DNA of 27,762 bases from Bacilli bacterium (GCA_016297695.1 JAEDGC010000018.1:1-27762); one strand, 5' to 3'; shown: positions 8,842 to 17,101, counted from the first letter of the stretch. The notes: generated by a model from the letters alone, not told the origin. A program made the numbers and translations.

Positions 8842-10950
8842 TCATATTAATTGTTTACAATTTTCTTCCCGTATACAATTTTCAATATCTCTTAATCCAT
8901 ATCTTTTATAATCTGATTTTTCTATAATTCTTTCAATTTTTTCTGGTTTGAAATTATATTTCTTTTTAATATAACAAATTATGTCTTCTTTAGTTAGTGT
9001 TTTAAATTCTATAATTTCATTAAAACGTGATATAAGTTCTTTAGATAAATATTTGTCAAAATTATTTTTTCTATCACCAAATCCTAAAGTTTTTTCTGCT
9101 AAAATATTTCCTGTAGCAATGATTAGACAATTGTTAAAATCAATTACCTCATTATGGGAATCTCTAACTTTTCCTTCATCTAAAATATTTAAAAAGAGAT
9201 TTAAAACTTTAGGATTTGCTTTTTCTATTTCATCTATCAAAATTAATGAATGTGGTTTTTCTCTAATAATTTCAAATATATAAGTATCATCATATCCCAC
9301 ATAACCACTTGGTGCCCCAATTAATTTATTTATAGAATTTTCACTACAATATTCACTCATATCTAATTTAACTAAATTGTAATTTTTTCCTAGTATTTTA
9401 GCTGTTTGTGTTTTTCCTATTCCTGAAGTTCCTATAAATAACATAGATTTTACTTTATTTGAATCACTACTTATAAAGTTTTTAATCTTATTAATTGCTT
9501 CTTTTTGACCAATAATATTATTTTCTAATTCATTAAATGTATCTTTATATAAATTTCTTTTATTTTTGGTAAGTGGAATAGAAGTTTTTTCTTCAATAAC
9601 TTTAAAAATATCTTCTTTTGTAATTGTATTTTTAACATTTTTATTTTCTACATTTAGTTCTTTTTTTATACTGTTTTCTATAGTTTTACATTCTATTGCT
9701 TTATCAAATTCATTATTTTTTATAAACTTATTTTTATTTTCAATAATTTTATTCAAGCGATTTAAATTATCATTTAAATATAACGTATTTTTTTCATTCA
9801 AATTAACTTTAGCACAAATTGAATCTAATAATTCAATTGATTTATCTGGATTACATTTATCATGAATATACATTTCAGAGTATTTTACAATATCTTCAAT
9901 ATTTTTTGCAGTTATTTTTATATTATGATATTTTTCATATTCTTTTTTTACATTTAAAAGAATTTGTTTTGTTTCTTCTATCGAAGGTTCATTTATCATT
10001 ATTTTTTCAAATCTTCTACTTAATGCTTTATCTTTTAAGAAATATTTATTGTATTCATTTAAAGTAGTTGCTCCAATTACTTTTAAATTTCCTCTTGCTA
10101 AATATGGTTTTAGAATATCAGCAGCACTAACTGCACCGTCAGCTGCTCCAGCATTTACCATTGAATGAATTTCATCTATAAATAAAATAATATTACTATT
10201 TTCAGTAGCTTTATCTATAATCTTAGTTAATTTTTCTTCAAATTCTCCACGATATTTTGTCCCTGATACTAAATTTCCCATTTCTAACATTATTATTTGG
10301 GAATTTTCTAGTTTTGCTGGCACTTCTTTTCTTTTAATTCTTCTTACTAATTCTTCTACTATTGCAGTTTTTCCAACACCTGCTTTACCAATTAACAAAG
10401 GATTATTTTTTTTATGTCTTAATAAGGTTTCTATTATTTTGTTTATTTCATCATCTCGACAAACAACTTTTTCATCATCTGAAACAATATCATTCATTAA
10501 AATACCATGTTCAAATTTTATTTCATTAATTCTACTTTTTTTAAATAAATTATATATTTGTTCTAAATCAACATTCATTAATAAAAGGATTCTTAACGCT
10601 ATTCCTTCTCCCTCTTCTAGCATTGATATAAATAAATGTCTTACAGTAACAACATCATTATTATCTTCTTTTGCATCATATATTGAGTTTTCAATAATTC
10701 TTTTTAAAAGCGGAGTATATAAATTAAGTTCACTTGCTACGCTAGCTGAACCAACTATTTTAACCAATTCTTTTTTAAAATTTGTATAATTTATATTATA
10801 TTTTTTTAGCTCTTTACTAACTTCATTATCACTTTTTAAAATTGCTAATAATAAATGCTCACTTCCCACATATGGATGTCTCAAATCGTATCTTATTAGT
10901 TCAGCAGTTTTAAATAATTTACTAATTTCCAAGCCAAAATTTTCAAACAT
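8842..10950 (-). CDS. Small divergent ClpC-like AAA+ unfoldase
   Basis: The protein has 702 residues, about 100 fewer than usual ClpC. The Clp-N repeats are at about 1-140. D1 has Walker A GKAGVGKT (188-195) and Walker B ILFIDEIH (255-262). The short middle domain has a UVR-like stretch (KNNEFDKAIECKTIENSIKK, about 411-430). D2 has GTSGIGKT (507-514) and LILIDEIEKA (569-578). The loop LGF (622-624) matches the [LIV]-G-[FL] motif that docks Hsp100 ATPases onto ClpP, so a role feeding ClpP is likely. Sensor 2 reads GLR rather than GAR, and the chain ends soon after it, with a TGA stop. The SD AAGGAGGAAC lies before the ATG. An organism would normally keep a full-length ClpC or ClpB elsewhere. 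Whether this is the main or an extra copy is unknown. Confidence 0.85.
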   Translation of the reverse strand: MFENFGLEISKLFKTAELIRYDLRHPYVGSEHLLLAILKSDNEVSKELKKYNINYTNFKKELVKIVGSASVASELNLYTPLLKRIIENSIYDAKEDNNDVVTVRHLFISMLEEGEGIALRILLLMNVDLEQIYNLFKKSRINEIKFEHGILMNDIVSDDEKVVCRDDEINKIIETLLRHKKNNPLLIGKAGVGKTAIVEELVRRIKRKEVPAKLENSQIIMLEMGNLVSGTKYRGEFEEKLTKIIDKATENSNIILFIDEIHSMVNAGAADGAVSAADILKPYLARGNLKVIGATTLNEYNKYFLKDKALSRRFEKIMINEPSIEETKQILLNVKKEYEKYHNIKITAKNIEDIVKYSEMYIHDKCNPDKSIELLDSICAKVNLNEKNTLYLNDNLNRLNKIIENKNKFIKNNEFDKAIECKTIENSIKKELNVENKNVKNTITKEDIFKVIEEKTSIPLTKNKRNLYKDTFNELENNIIGQKEAINKIKNFISSDSNKVKSMLFIGTSGIGKTQTAKILGKNYNLVKLDMSEYCSENSINKLIGAPSGYVGYDDTYIFEIIREKPHSLILIDEIEKANPKVLNLFLNILDEGKVRDSHNEVIDFNNCLIIATGNILAEKTLGFGDRKNNFDKYLSKELISRFNEIIEFKTLTKEDIICYIKKKYNFKPEKIERIIEKSDYKRYGLRDIENCIREENCKQLI

Positions 10951-10996
10951 TTTTGTTCCTCCTTTTTAATTATATGTTTATAATGTTTGAAAATTT
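10937..10996 (-). promoter_or_regulatory. 14-bp inverted repeat spanning the clp start codon
   Basis: On the minus strand AAATTTTCAAACAT (10996-10983) is the exact complement of ATGTTTGAAAATTT (10950-10937), which includes the start codon. The 32-base loop contains the SD AAAGGAGG. In the mRNA the start codon would be base-paired in an A-U-rich stem, a plausible temperature- or factor-sensitive translation control. No CIRCE or good CtsR site was found in this leader. Confidence 0.6.
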
Positions 10997-11008
10997 GAAT
11001 ATTTATTC

Positions 11009-11039
11009 AAAAAAAAAATTAAGCATTTAACTTAATTTT
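11009..11039 (-). terminator. Terminator after the yugP-like gene
   Basis: AAAATTAAG (11039-11031) and CTTAATTTT (11023-11015) form a 9-bp stem with a 7-base loop, followed by six more Ts. It closes the prepilin-gltX-cysS-yugP unit immediately after the TAG stop. Confidence 0.85.
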
Positions 11040-11708
11040 CTAATCTTTTCTATCACTAAAAATTAATATTAATCTCAAAAGTTCTAAAATAGAAGATAAA
11101 ACCCCTGCAACATAAGTAAATGCTGCTGATGTAAGCATTCTTTTGGCTCCAAGTAGTTCATCATCGGAAACTAAATCTAATTTTTTTATTTCTTCTAATG
11201 CTCTTTTACTCGCATCAAATTCTACTGGTAAAGTTACTAATTGAAATAAAAGACCAAGTCCAACTAAAGCAATTCCAAGATAAATTATATTGATTGCTTC
11301 AAATATCGCCCCAAGAAAAATAATTACATAAGAAGTCATTGTTCCAATTCTTACAATTGGATATATAAAACTTCTTAGTCTCATAAATAAATATCCATCT
11401 TTATCTTGAATAGCATGACCACATTCATGCGCTGCAACAGCTATTGATGCTATTGATTCATTATTATAAATATCTTTTGAAAGTCGAATTACTTTTCTAC
11501 TAGAATCATAATGATCAGTTAAATTACCATTAGTAGCAACTACATATATATTTTCTAAATTATTACTATCTAATAATTTTCTAGCAGTTTCTTGTCCACT
11601 AATTTTCTTATTATTTAAAATACATTTATATTTATTATAATTAATTGATATAAATATTTGAGCTATACCAGGAATTATTAATATTAAAATACAAATAATT
11701 AAATCCAC
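11040..11708 (-). CDS. yugP: YugP-like membrane zinc metallopeptidase
   Basis: The product has 222 residues. An N-terminal membrane span (about 2-22) is followed by a soluble stretch ending in the zinc-protease motif HECGH (94-98) within VAAHECGHAIQ. Three more hydrophobic segments follow (about 118-140, 143-165, 196-215). This is the layout of the YugP / zinc_peptidase_2 family, which runs about 220-230 residues. A downstream acidic residue (VEFDASKRALEE) fits the third zinc ligand. The natural substrate is not established for the family. The start is a GTG overlapping the last base of the cysS TAG stop, with AAGGG upstream, so it is translationally coupled to cysS. Confidence 0.85.
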   Translation of the reverse strand: MDLIICILILIIPGIAQIFISINYNKYKCILNNKKISGQETARKLLDSNNLENIYVVATNGNLTDHYDSSRKVIRLSKDIYNNESIASIAVAAHECGHAIQDKDGYLFMRLRSFIYPIVRIGTMTSYVIIFLGAIFEAINIIYLGIALVGLGLLFQLVTLPVEFDASKRALEEIKKLDLVSDDELLGAKRMLTSAAFTYVAGVLSSILELLRLILIFSDRKD

Positions 11709-13018
11709 TATAATACACCCTTACTAATTAATTCTTCTCTAATTTTATCTGCTTCTTCAAATTCTTTATTATTTCTTTTTTCTAACCATTTATTATATAA
11801 ATTAATATCTTCAATAGATAATACTTCAAAATTGTATTTTAGTCCTAAAATATCAGTAATTAAATAAATTTTATTAAGAATATCCATATATTCTTTTTTT
11901 TGTCTTAAACTAGTATTTAATTCTTTTATAAGATCTAATAAATAAGTTATTAAATTTGGTGTATTAAAGTCTTCGTCCATTATTTCATCTATTTTCTCAT
12001 CTTTATAAGATTTATTTATTTCATAATTATTTATTGATACATCAACCATTGCTTGTTTAATAGCATTAGAAATCTTTTCATCTAAAGTTTTAGCCTCTTC
12101 AATTAATTCATCAGTAATATTAAATGGTAATCGATAATGAGTTTTAAACATAGCTAGTTTGACAGTATTAGCATTTTTGTCTTTTATAAAATCTTTAGCT
12201 AAAATAAAATTTCCTAAGGATTTACTCATTTTTATTCCTTCAACATTTATATGACCATTATGCATCCAATAATTTGCTAAATAATTTTCATTTAAAGCCT
12301 TACTTTGAGCTATTTCATTTTCATGATGAGGAAATTTTAAATCAACACCACCACCATGAATATCTATTTTATCACCAAATAAACTATTTATCATAACTAC
12401 ACATTCAGTATGCCATCCAGGAATTCCTAAGCCCCAAGGAGATGAGAATTGTTCTCCTTCTGTAGTTTTACGCCATAAAGCAAAATCTAGTGGATTTTCT
12501 TTCTTTTCATCTATATCTACTCTTGCTCCACTTTCTAAGTCTTCAAGGCTATTATTCGAAAGTATTCCATAATCTTTTACTTTACTAACTCTAAAATAAA
12601 CATCTCCATCTACTTCATAGGCATAACCTTTTTCAATTAATTTAGTAATAAAATTAAAAATATTATCTAAGTTTTTTATAACAGTAGGTCGATAATCTAT
12701 ATTAGTACAATTATAAGAAGCAACATCTTCTAAATATGCTTTTATAAATTTATCAGCTACTTCTCTTTCAGTAATACCAAGTTCTTTTGCAGCACTAATA
12801 ATTTTAGGATTAATATCTGTAAAATTACTTGCATATTTAACATCATAACCTTTATATTTTAAATATTTATAAACCATATCAAAAGTTATAACAGGTCTCA
12901 TGTTACCAATATGAACATAATTATAAACAGTTGGTCCACAGACATACATACTTACATGCCCTGGAACTATAGGTTTAAATTCTTCTAATTTGTCTGTTAA
13001 ACTATTATATATTTTCAT
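11708..13018 (-). CDS. cysS: Cysteinyl-tRNA synthetase
   Basis: This class I synthetase charges tRNA-Cys with cysteine. Residues 27-42 read CGPTVYNYVHIGNMRP, with the zinc-ligand Cys and a HIGH-type motif in the form HIGN. The other zinc ligands fall in GWHTECVVMI and in FPHHENEIAQS. KMSKS is intact (GIKMSKSLGNF, about residue 265). At 436 residues it is slightly shorter than most CysRS (about 460-470), mainly at the C-terminal end. It starts four bases after the gltX stop, with GGGA upstream of the ATG, and is followed by the overlapping yugP gene. The gltX-cysS order is the usual Bacillota arrangement. No T-box leader is visible before the pair. Confidence 0.95.
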   Translation of the reverse strand: MKIYNSLTDKLEEFKPIVPGHVSMYVCGPTVYNYVHIGNMRPVITFDMVYKYLKYKGYDVKYASNFTDINPKIISAAKELGITEREVADKFIKAYLEDVASYNCTNIDYRPTVIKNLDNIFNFITKLIEKGYAYEVDGDVYFRVSKVKDYGILSNNSLEDLESGARVDIDEKKENPLDFALWRKTTEGEQFSSPWGLGIPGWHTECVVMINSLFGDKIDIHGGGVDLKFPHHENEIAQSKALNENYLANYWMHNGHINVEGIKMSKSLGNFILAKDFIKDKNANTVKLAMFKTHYRLPFNITDELIEEAKTLDEKISNAIKQAMVDVSINNYEINKSYKDEKIDEIMDEDFNTPNLITYLLDLIKELNTSLRQKKEYMDILNKIYLITDILGLKYNFEVLSIEDINLYNKWLEKRNNKEFEEADKIREELISKGVL

Positions 13019-13022
13019 ATCA

Positions 13023-14405
13023 TTATCCCAATCTATTTATTATTTTTTCTTTGCCAATTAAATATATTGTGTCAACAAGACTAGGTCCTTTTGTAACACC
13101 ACTAATTGCAATTCTAATTGGCATATATAAATCTATACCTGAAATATTACATATATTACTAACATTATTTAAACAATTATTAATTAATTCAATATTCCAA
13201 TCATTTATTTTAATTATTTCATCTTTAAACGTCAAGACAATTTTTCTTACTAATTCACTATTTTTTAAATATTTTCTACAATCTTGTTGATATACAATAT
13301 TATCATCAAAAAATATTTTACTCATTTCAACTAACTCTATCGGGTTATTTATATGTTCTTTATAAAGTAAAGCAATTTTGTTAACAAAATCTCTACTTTT
13401 ATTTTTCATATTAGAATTTTTAATTATAAAAGGCATAATATATTTAAGATAATCATCATTATTCATCATTTTTAAATATTTCCTATTATACCAATTTAGT
13501 TTTTTAATATCAAAATAACATGAATCTTTTTGAATATTTTTGTAATCGAATTCTTCAATTAATTCTTTTAAACTAAATATTTCATTATTTGATTTTGGAC
13601 TCCATCCTAAGAGTGCAATATAATTTAAGATAGCTTCTGGTAAATAACCCGAATTTAGAAGACTTATTACACTAATATTACTTATTCTTTTATTTTCATC
13701 TACTATCATTGGAAAATGAATAATTTTAGGTATATCAAAATTAAAATTATCATAAAGTTGAATGTATTTTGGAGTACTTGATAGATATTCATTACTACGT
13801 GTAACATATGATATATTCATAAGTCCATCATCTACTACATTACTTAAATTATATGTTGGTGTTTTATCACTTCTAAGTAAAATCTGATCTTCTAAAGATT
13901 TATTTTCGAAGGTAATATCACCATACACCTCATCATGAAAAGAAGTTGTACCATTTTTTTCTATTTTTTGACGTATAACATATTCTTCACCATTTGAAAT
14001 TTTAGATTTTACTTCTTCATCTGTAAGATTACGGCAACTACCATCATACATATATGTTATGTTTTTACTAGTTGCTTCAATTCTTTCTTTAGCTAATTTT
14101 TTCTCATCACAAAAACAGTAATAAGCATAACCATTTTCAATTAAGTATTTAGCATATTGATTATAGATATTTAATCTTTCACTTTGAATTACTGGTTTAC
14201 CATCATAGTTGATTTTAAATAACTTTAATATGGCATAAATATTATTTTCAGCATCCATATCATATTTATCTTGATTAGTATCTTCTATTCTAAGCAAAAA
14301 TTCCCCCTGATCATGCTTAGCTATTAAATATGAGAATAGTGCATTATGTAAATCATTTATGGTAAAAATTCCACTTGGAGTAGGAGCAAATCTTGTTCTT
14401 ATCAT
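13023..14405 (-). CDS. gltX: Glutamyl-tRNA synthetase-like protein with degenerate active-site motifs
   Basis: The 460 residues align along the whole length with GluRS: RTRFAPTPSG (3-12), RIEDTN (39-44), PTYN (183-186), VVDD (190-193), GYLPEAILNYIALLGWSP (253-270). The C-terminal anticodon-binding end RIAISGVTKGPSL...LIGKEKI is also present. However, the HIGH position is TIND (15-18), the KMSKS-like position reads KRISN (239-243) instead of KLSKR, and GDDH/GEEW is SNEY (204-207). Residues that contact glutamate are largely kept, while the ATP-handling signatures are lost. The nucleotide sequence confirms these codons and there is no frameshift. It is either a strongly divergent active enzyme or an inactive paralogue with a real GluRS elsewhere. 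SD AAGGTGAAATA precedes the ATG, 11 bases after the prepilin stop. Confidence 0.85.
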   Translation of the reverse strand: MIRTRFAPTPSGIFTINDLHNALFSYLIAKHDQGEFLLRIEDTNQDKYDMDAENNIYAILKLFKINYDGKPVIQSERLNIYNQYAKYLIENGYAYYCFCDEKKLAKERIEATSKNITYMYDGSCRNLTDEEVKSKISNGEEYVIRQKIEKNGTTSFHDEVYGDITFENKSLEDQILLRSDKTPTYNLSNVVDDGLMNISYVTRSNEYLSSTPKYIQLYDNFNFDIPKIIHFPMIVDENKRISNISVISLLNSGYLPEAILNYIALLGWSPKSNNEIFSLKELIEEFDYKNIQKDSCYFDIKKLNWYNRKYLKMMNNDDYLKYIMPFIIKNSNMKNKSRDFVNKIALLYKEHINNPIELVEMSKIFFDDNIVYQQDCRKYLKNSELVRKIVLTFKDEIIKINDWNIELINNCLNNVSNICNISGIDLYMPIRIAISGVTKGPSLVDTIYLIGKEKIINRLG

Positions 14406-14416
14406 TATTTCACCTT

Positions 14417-16996
14417 CTATTTATATAAAGTTATTGTTCCATTTACATAAACCTTACCACCTCTATCACCATTTGTACCTGCATGGCATCTTATTTCAAA
14501 TTTTCCTACATCTCCAACTGTAAATGTTTGAAAGCTTTTTAATGGAGTACTTTCTACTTCGTTTGTATCTTTGTAAACTCTATCTATTCTTTCTTTATAT
14601 TTTAATATATCATTCGCATGTGGAATTAAATTTATTTCACCATTAACTAGAGGATACAGTCCATTATCTGGATCTGCGCCTATAATATTAAATCCACAAA
14701 CACCAGAATACCATAAACTTCTTGAATCTACTTTTATATCATATTCAAGATAAGAATAATTATTTATGTGTAAAAATGGTGATATGTCTACTGAAGTAGC
14801 ACCTACTGCAGTGGCATCATCTATATATTTTTCAAGTTCAAATGCGTAGGTTTCACCACAAGGTCCTAAATAACACGATGCATTAGAATCTACATATTTA
14901 CAAAAACTTCCGTCATAACTAGAATAATATGGTGTTCTAACTGTTTTTGTCCCATTACCACATGAACTGCTGCAGCCAGTAATATCATATGGATTTCCAG
15001 CTTTTATACTAGAACAGCAACTCATTGTATTACAACTTTGTGATGATGATACTGGTGGGGCACCATTTGGACATGTACTTCCATCATATACTGATGTATA
15101 CCATACATTTCTATACTGTGTTCCACCTCCACATTTTGCACTGCATTGACCCCAAGCTTCAGTGTGAGCATATGTATTTGAACAGCAACTCATTGTATTA
15201 CATGATAATGTTGTATCAACTTCATATCTCTTACATATAGAACTATTATAATTTGATACATCTATTTTTGGCTGTTTAGCTGCTTGGGTTCCACCTCCAC
15301 ATAATTTACTACATGAAGATCCAGATACAGTGTATGCATCGCCATTATCCATAGTAGTTGTAGATGTACAATAACCAGGTATTTTAACTTCTCTTAGTTC
15401 TGAACAATCTGAATTTCCAGCATAACTTGTTATACATCTTCTAATACTGTATTTTGTATCTTCTTTATTTTCTAAGTTTTCAAATATACAATCTGTTTTT
15501 TCTCCTGGATTGTAACTACTTTTCAAATTATTTGAAGAATCATATAATTCACATACTTCATTTTTTATTCCACTTATCGCACTACCTAATGTATAACGCG
15601 CAATAATTTTATTATAATATGTATCTATTTTATGATCTGTTGGAGCAACTATACTTGGTTCGACTCCAACATTTATAGAGCAATCATTTGATGTTCCTGC
15701 TTGGTTTTTTATAGTTCCATTAACTGTAACTTTTCGATTTTCATTTATTTCATCAGTTTTAAAATATTCATTAATTTCTTGATTTTCATTATATTGCATT
15801 TCTTTGTAATAATTTTTTCCTTTTTCATCAACCATTGTTAACGTTACACCACTTAGTCCAATTTTTTCAGGATTTAACTTTATTGTTATACTTGATGTAT
15901 ACCATTGTAAATTATTATTATCTTTACCTCCAATTGTTCCATCTACGGAAAAATTACAATTCATTGGAGTATTATCAATATGATCTACAGTTATCGTTTT
16001 TTCATTTTTGTTTCCAACATTATCTATAAGACAAATTTTTCTTGTTCCATTATTTTTTAATACTATTTTTTTGCTTTTTTTATACGATTCAAAATCTGTT
16101 GGACAAACATCATTTTCACCAATTTCCTTATAACCATATAATCCTGATTCATTATCATATGCTTTTATATTATAATCAATATAATCTTTATTTAGTTCGC
16201 CAGCCTTCCATTCATCATTTATTTTTTTGGCATCACTTGCATAGAAATTTGGATTTATTTTATCTATATATACTCTTACTCTTGCTTTTAATATGTTTCC
16301 GTCTTCATAAGTTAATTTTGCTATATAATTTTGTTGTAAAACTGAATTAGTTGTTACTTTTAAAGTTTTACCATTATCTGATAAAATTTCACCATTAATA
16401 CTTTTAATCGGTTCATTATTATAACCCTCATACCATTCTATTTTTGATATTGGTTTTGATTCTTCTGGTATTATTGTTCTTAATACTACATTCTTTTTTG
16501 TCCACCATTTTTTATTAGAATCATATTCTAACTTAGTTTCTTTACCATCAGTTTCTTCTTGTTCATACATTACAATTTTAAATCCTTTTGTTAACTCATT
16601 TGGAATATTATAATCACATGTCCCGTCTTCATTCACATAATCGTTGTCGATAAAGTCAGAATAATAAATGCCATTTTTTTGCTCTGATAATATTGCATAA
16701 CAATTTATATTAATTTTTTTTAAATCTTTATCTAATCCGTATACATTTCCATCTTCATCATCTGCTTCTAGATAACCATTTTCTACTAATTCTTTTACAA
16801 ATATTGCTGTTATATTTGTATCTTCAGCAAATTTTGTAGCTGCTATTTTTATTAATTCTTTTTTGTTAGCATAATTTTTTATATCTATCGTATTTTTTAT
16901 CTTACTATATGTTGGAATTGCTATAGCTATTACTATTGCTAATACTACAATAACTGCCATTAATTCTACCAATGTAAATCCTTTTTTATTTTTCAT
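14417..16996 (-). CDS. Type IV prepilin-like protein with a large ectodomain and TSP1-like modules
   Basis: The 859 residues start with a class III (prepilin) signal, MKNKKG/FTLVELMAVIVVL, with Glu at mature position +5 and a 20-residue hydrophobic helix. A leader peptidase (PilD/ComC type) should cut after Gly6. The rest is far larger than a normal pilin (about 150 residues). It consists of a pilin-like beta region, Ig-like modules with Cys (DNESGLYGYKEIGENDVCP), three Cys-rich TSP1-like modules (about 555-712) and a C-terminal beta domain of about 145 residues. Location would be the cell surface, either membrane-embedded by the helix or as a pilus or pseudopilus tip. No assembly ATPase, platform protein or prepilin peptidase lies in the window. 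It has its own promoter (17017-17045) and is followed by gltX without a visible terminator. Confidence 0.85.
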   Translation of the reverse strand: MKNKKGFTLVELMAVIVVLAIVIAIAIPTYSKIKNTIDIKNYANKKELIKIAATKFAEDTNITAIFVKELVENGYLEADDEDGNVYGLDKDLKKININCYAILSEQKNGIYYSDFIDNDYVNEDGTCDYNIPNELTKGFKIVMYEQEETDGKETKLEYDSNKKWWTKKNVVLRTIIPEESKPISKIEWYEGYNNEPIKSINGEILSDNGKTLKVTTNSVLQQNYIAKLTYEDGNILKARVRVYIDKINPNFYASDAKKINDEWKAGELNKDYIDYNIKAYDNESGLYGYKEIGENDVCPTDFESYKKSKKIVLKNNGTRKICLIDNVGNKNEKTITVDHIDNTPMNCNFSVDGTIGGKDNNNLQWYTSSITIKLNPEKIGLSGVTLTMVDEKGKNYYKEMQYNENQEINEYFKTDEINENRKVTVNGTIKNQAGTSNDCSINVGVEPSIVAPTDHKIDTYYNKIIARYTLGSAISGIKNEVCELYDSSNNLKSSYNPGEKTDCIFENLENKEDTKYSIRRCITSYAGNSDCSELREVKIPGYCTSTTTMDNGDAYTVSGSSCSKLCGGGTQAAKQPKIDVSNYNSSICKRYEVDTTLSCNTMSCCSNTYAHTEAWGQCSAKCGGGTQYRNVWYTSVYDGSTCPNGAPPVSSSQSCNTMSCCSSIKAGNPYDITGCSSSCGNGTKTVRTPYYSSYDGSFCKYVDSNASCYLGPCGETYAFELEKYIDDATAVGATSVDISPFLHINNYSYLEYDIKVDSRSLWYSGVCGFNIIGADPDNGLYPLVNGEINLIPHANDILKYKERIDRVYKDTNEVESTPLKSFQTFTVGDVGKFEIRCHAGTNGDRGGKVYVNGTITLYK
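14857..15325 (-). repeat. Three thrombospondin-type-1-like repeats in the prepilin-like protein
   Basis: Three tandem segments read CSKLCGGGTQ, WGQCSAKCGGGTQYRNV and CSSSCGNGTKTVRTPYY. Each is followed 20-30 residues later by a Cys-x-x-x-x-Cys end (SCNTMSCC twice, SCYLGPC once). This is the CSxxCGxGxxxR core of TSP1 modules, including one Trp before the first Cys in the middle copy. Identification is by motif only. Confidence 0.6.
15975..16996 (-). repeat. Prepilin duplication, downstream (intact) copy
   Basis: The first 340 or so codons of the intact prepilin gene are closely similar to the start of the broken copy at 18206-19175. Shared blocks include FAEDTN, ENGY-EADDEDGNVYGLDKDL, YYSDFIDNDY and IEWYEGYNN. 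The shared region includes long identical nucleotide stretches, for example around 16427-16446 and 18620-18639. The genes diverge completely after the DHID/THID segment. Confidence 0.8.
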
Positions 16997-17016
16997 ATCA
17001 TCACCATACTATGTAT

Positions 17017-17045
17017 ATTTTATCATATTTTTTTTAATACAGCAA
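17017..17045 (-). promoter_or_regulatory. Promoter of the intact prepilin gene (and probably gltX-cysS-yugP)
   Basis: The -35 TTGCTG (17045-17040), a 17-bp spacer and the -10 TAAAAT (17022-17017), with TG at 17025-17024, form an extended -10 promoter. The predicted start is about 15 bases before the ATG, just enough for the SD GGTGAT. The next convincing terminator downstream is at 11009-11039. Confidence 0.7.
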
Positions 17046-17073
17046 TAAACCACGACTTTAATAGCGTGGTTTA
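17046..17073 (-). terminator. Hairpin between the two prepilin copies, possible weak terminator or operator
   Basis: TAAACCACG and CGTGGTTTA form a perfect 9-bp stem with a 10-base loop. It is followed by TTGCTG rather than a row of Ts, so it is not a classical terminator. It abuts the -35 element of the next promoter, so an operator role is also possible. Confidence 0.5.
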
Positions 17074-17101
17074 CATTTAAATAAAGTTAAATTTTAAAAT
17101 A

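Noticed and set aside
8842..8844. Use of genetic code 4 (TGA as Trp).
   Set aside because: Trp positions in conserved motifs are TGG throughout, no internal TGA is needed for any gene, and the clp frame has a sensible end at its TGA.
10983..11005. Repeated TCAAA elements before clp that recall a CtsR heptad repeat.
   Set aside because: The spacing between the repeats (8) does not fit the CtsR operator (10), and the GG bases of the heptad are missing. The inverted repeat with the start codon explains the pattern better.
13018..14420. A T-box riboswitch in front of gltX-cysS.
   Set aside because: The gap before gltX is only 11 bases and the gap between gltX and cysS is four bases. There is no room for a T-box leader.
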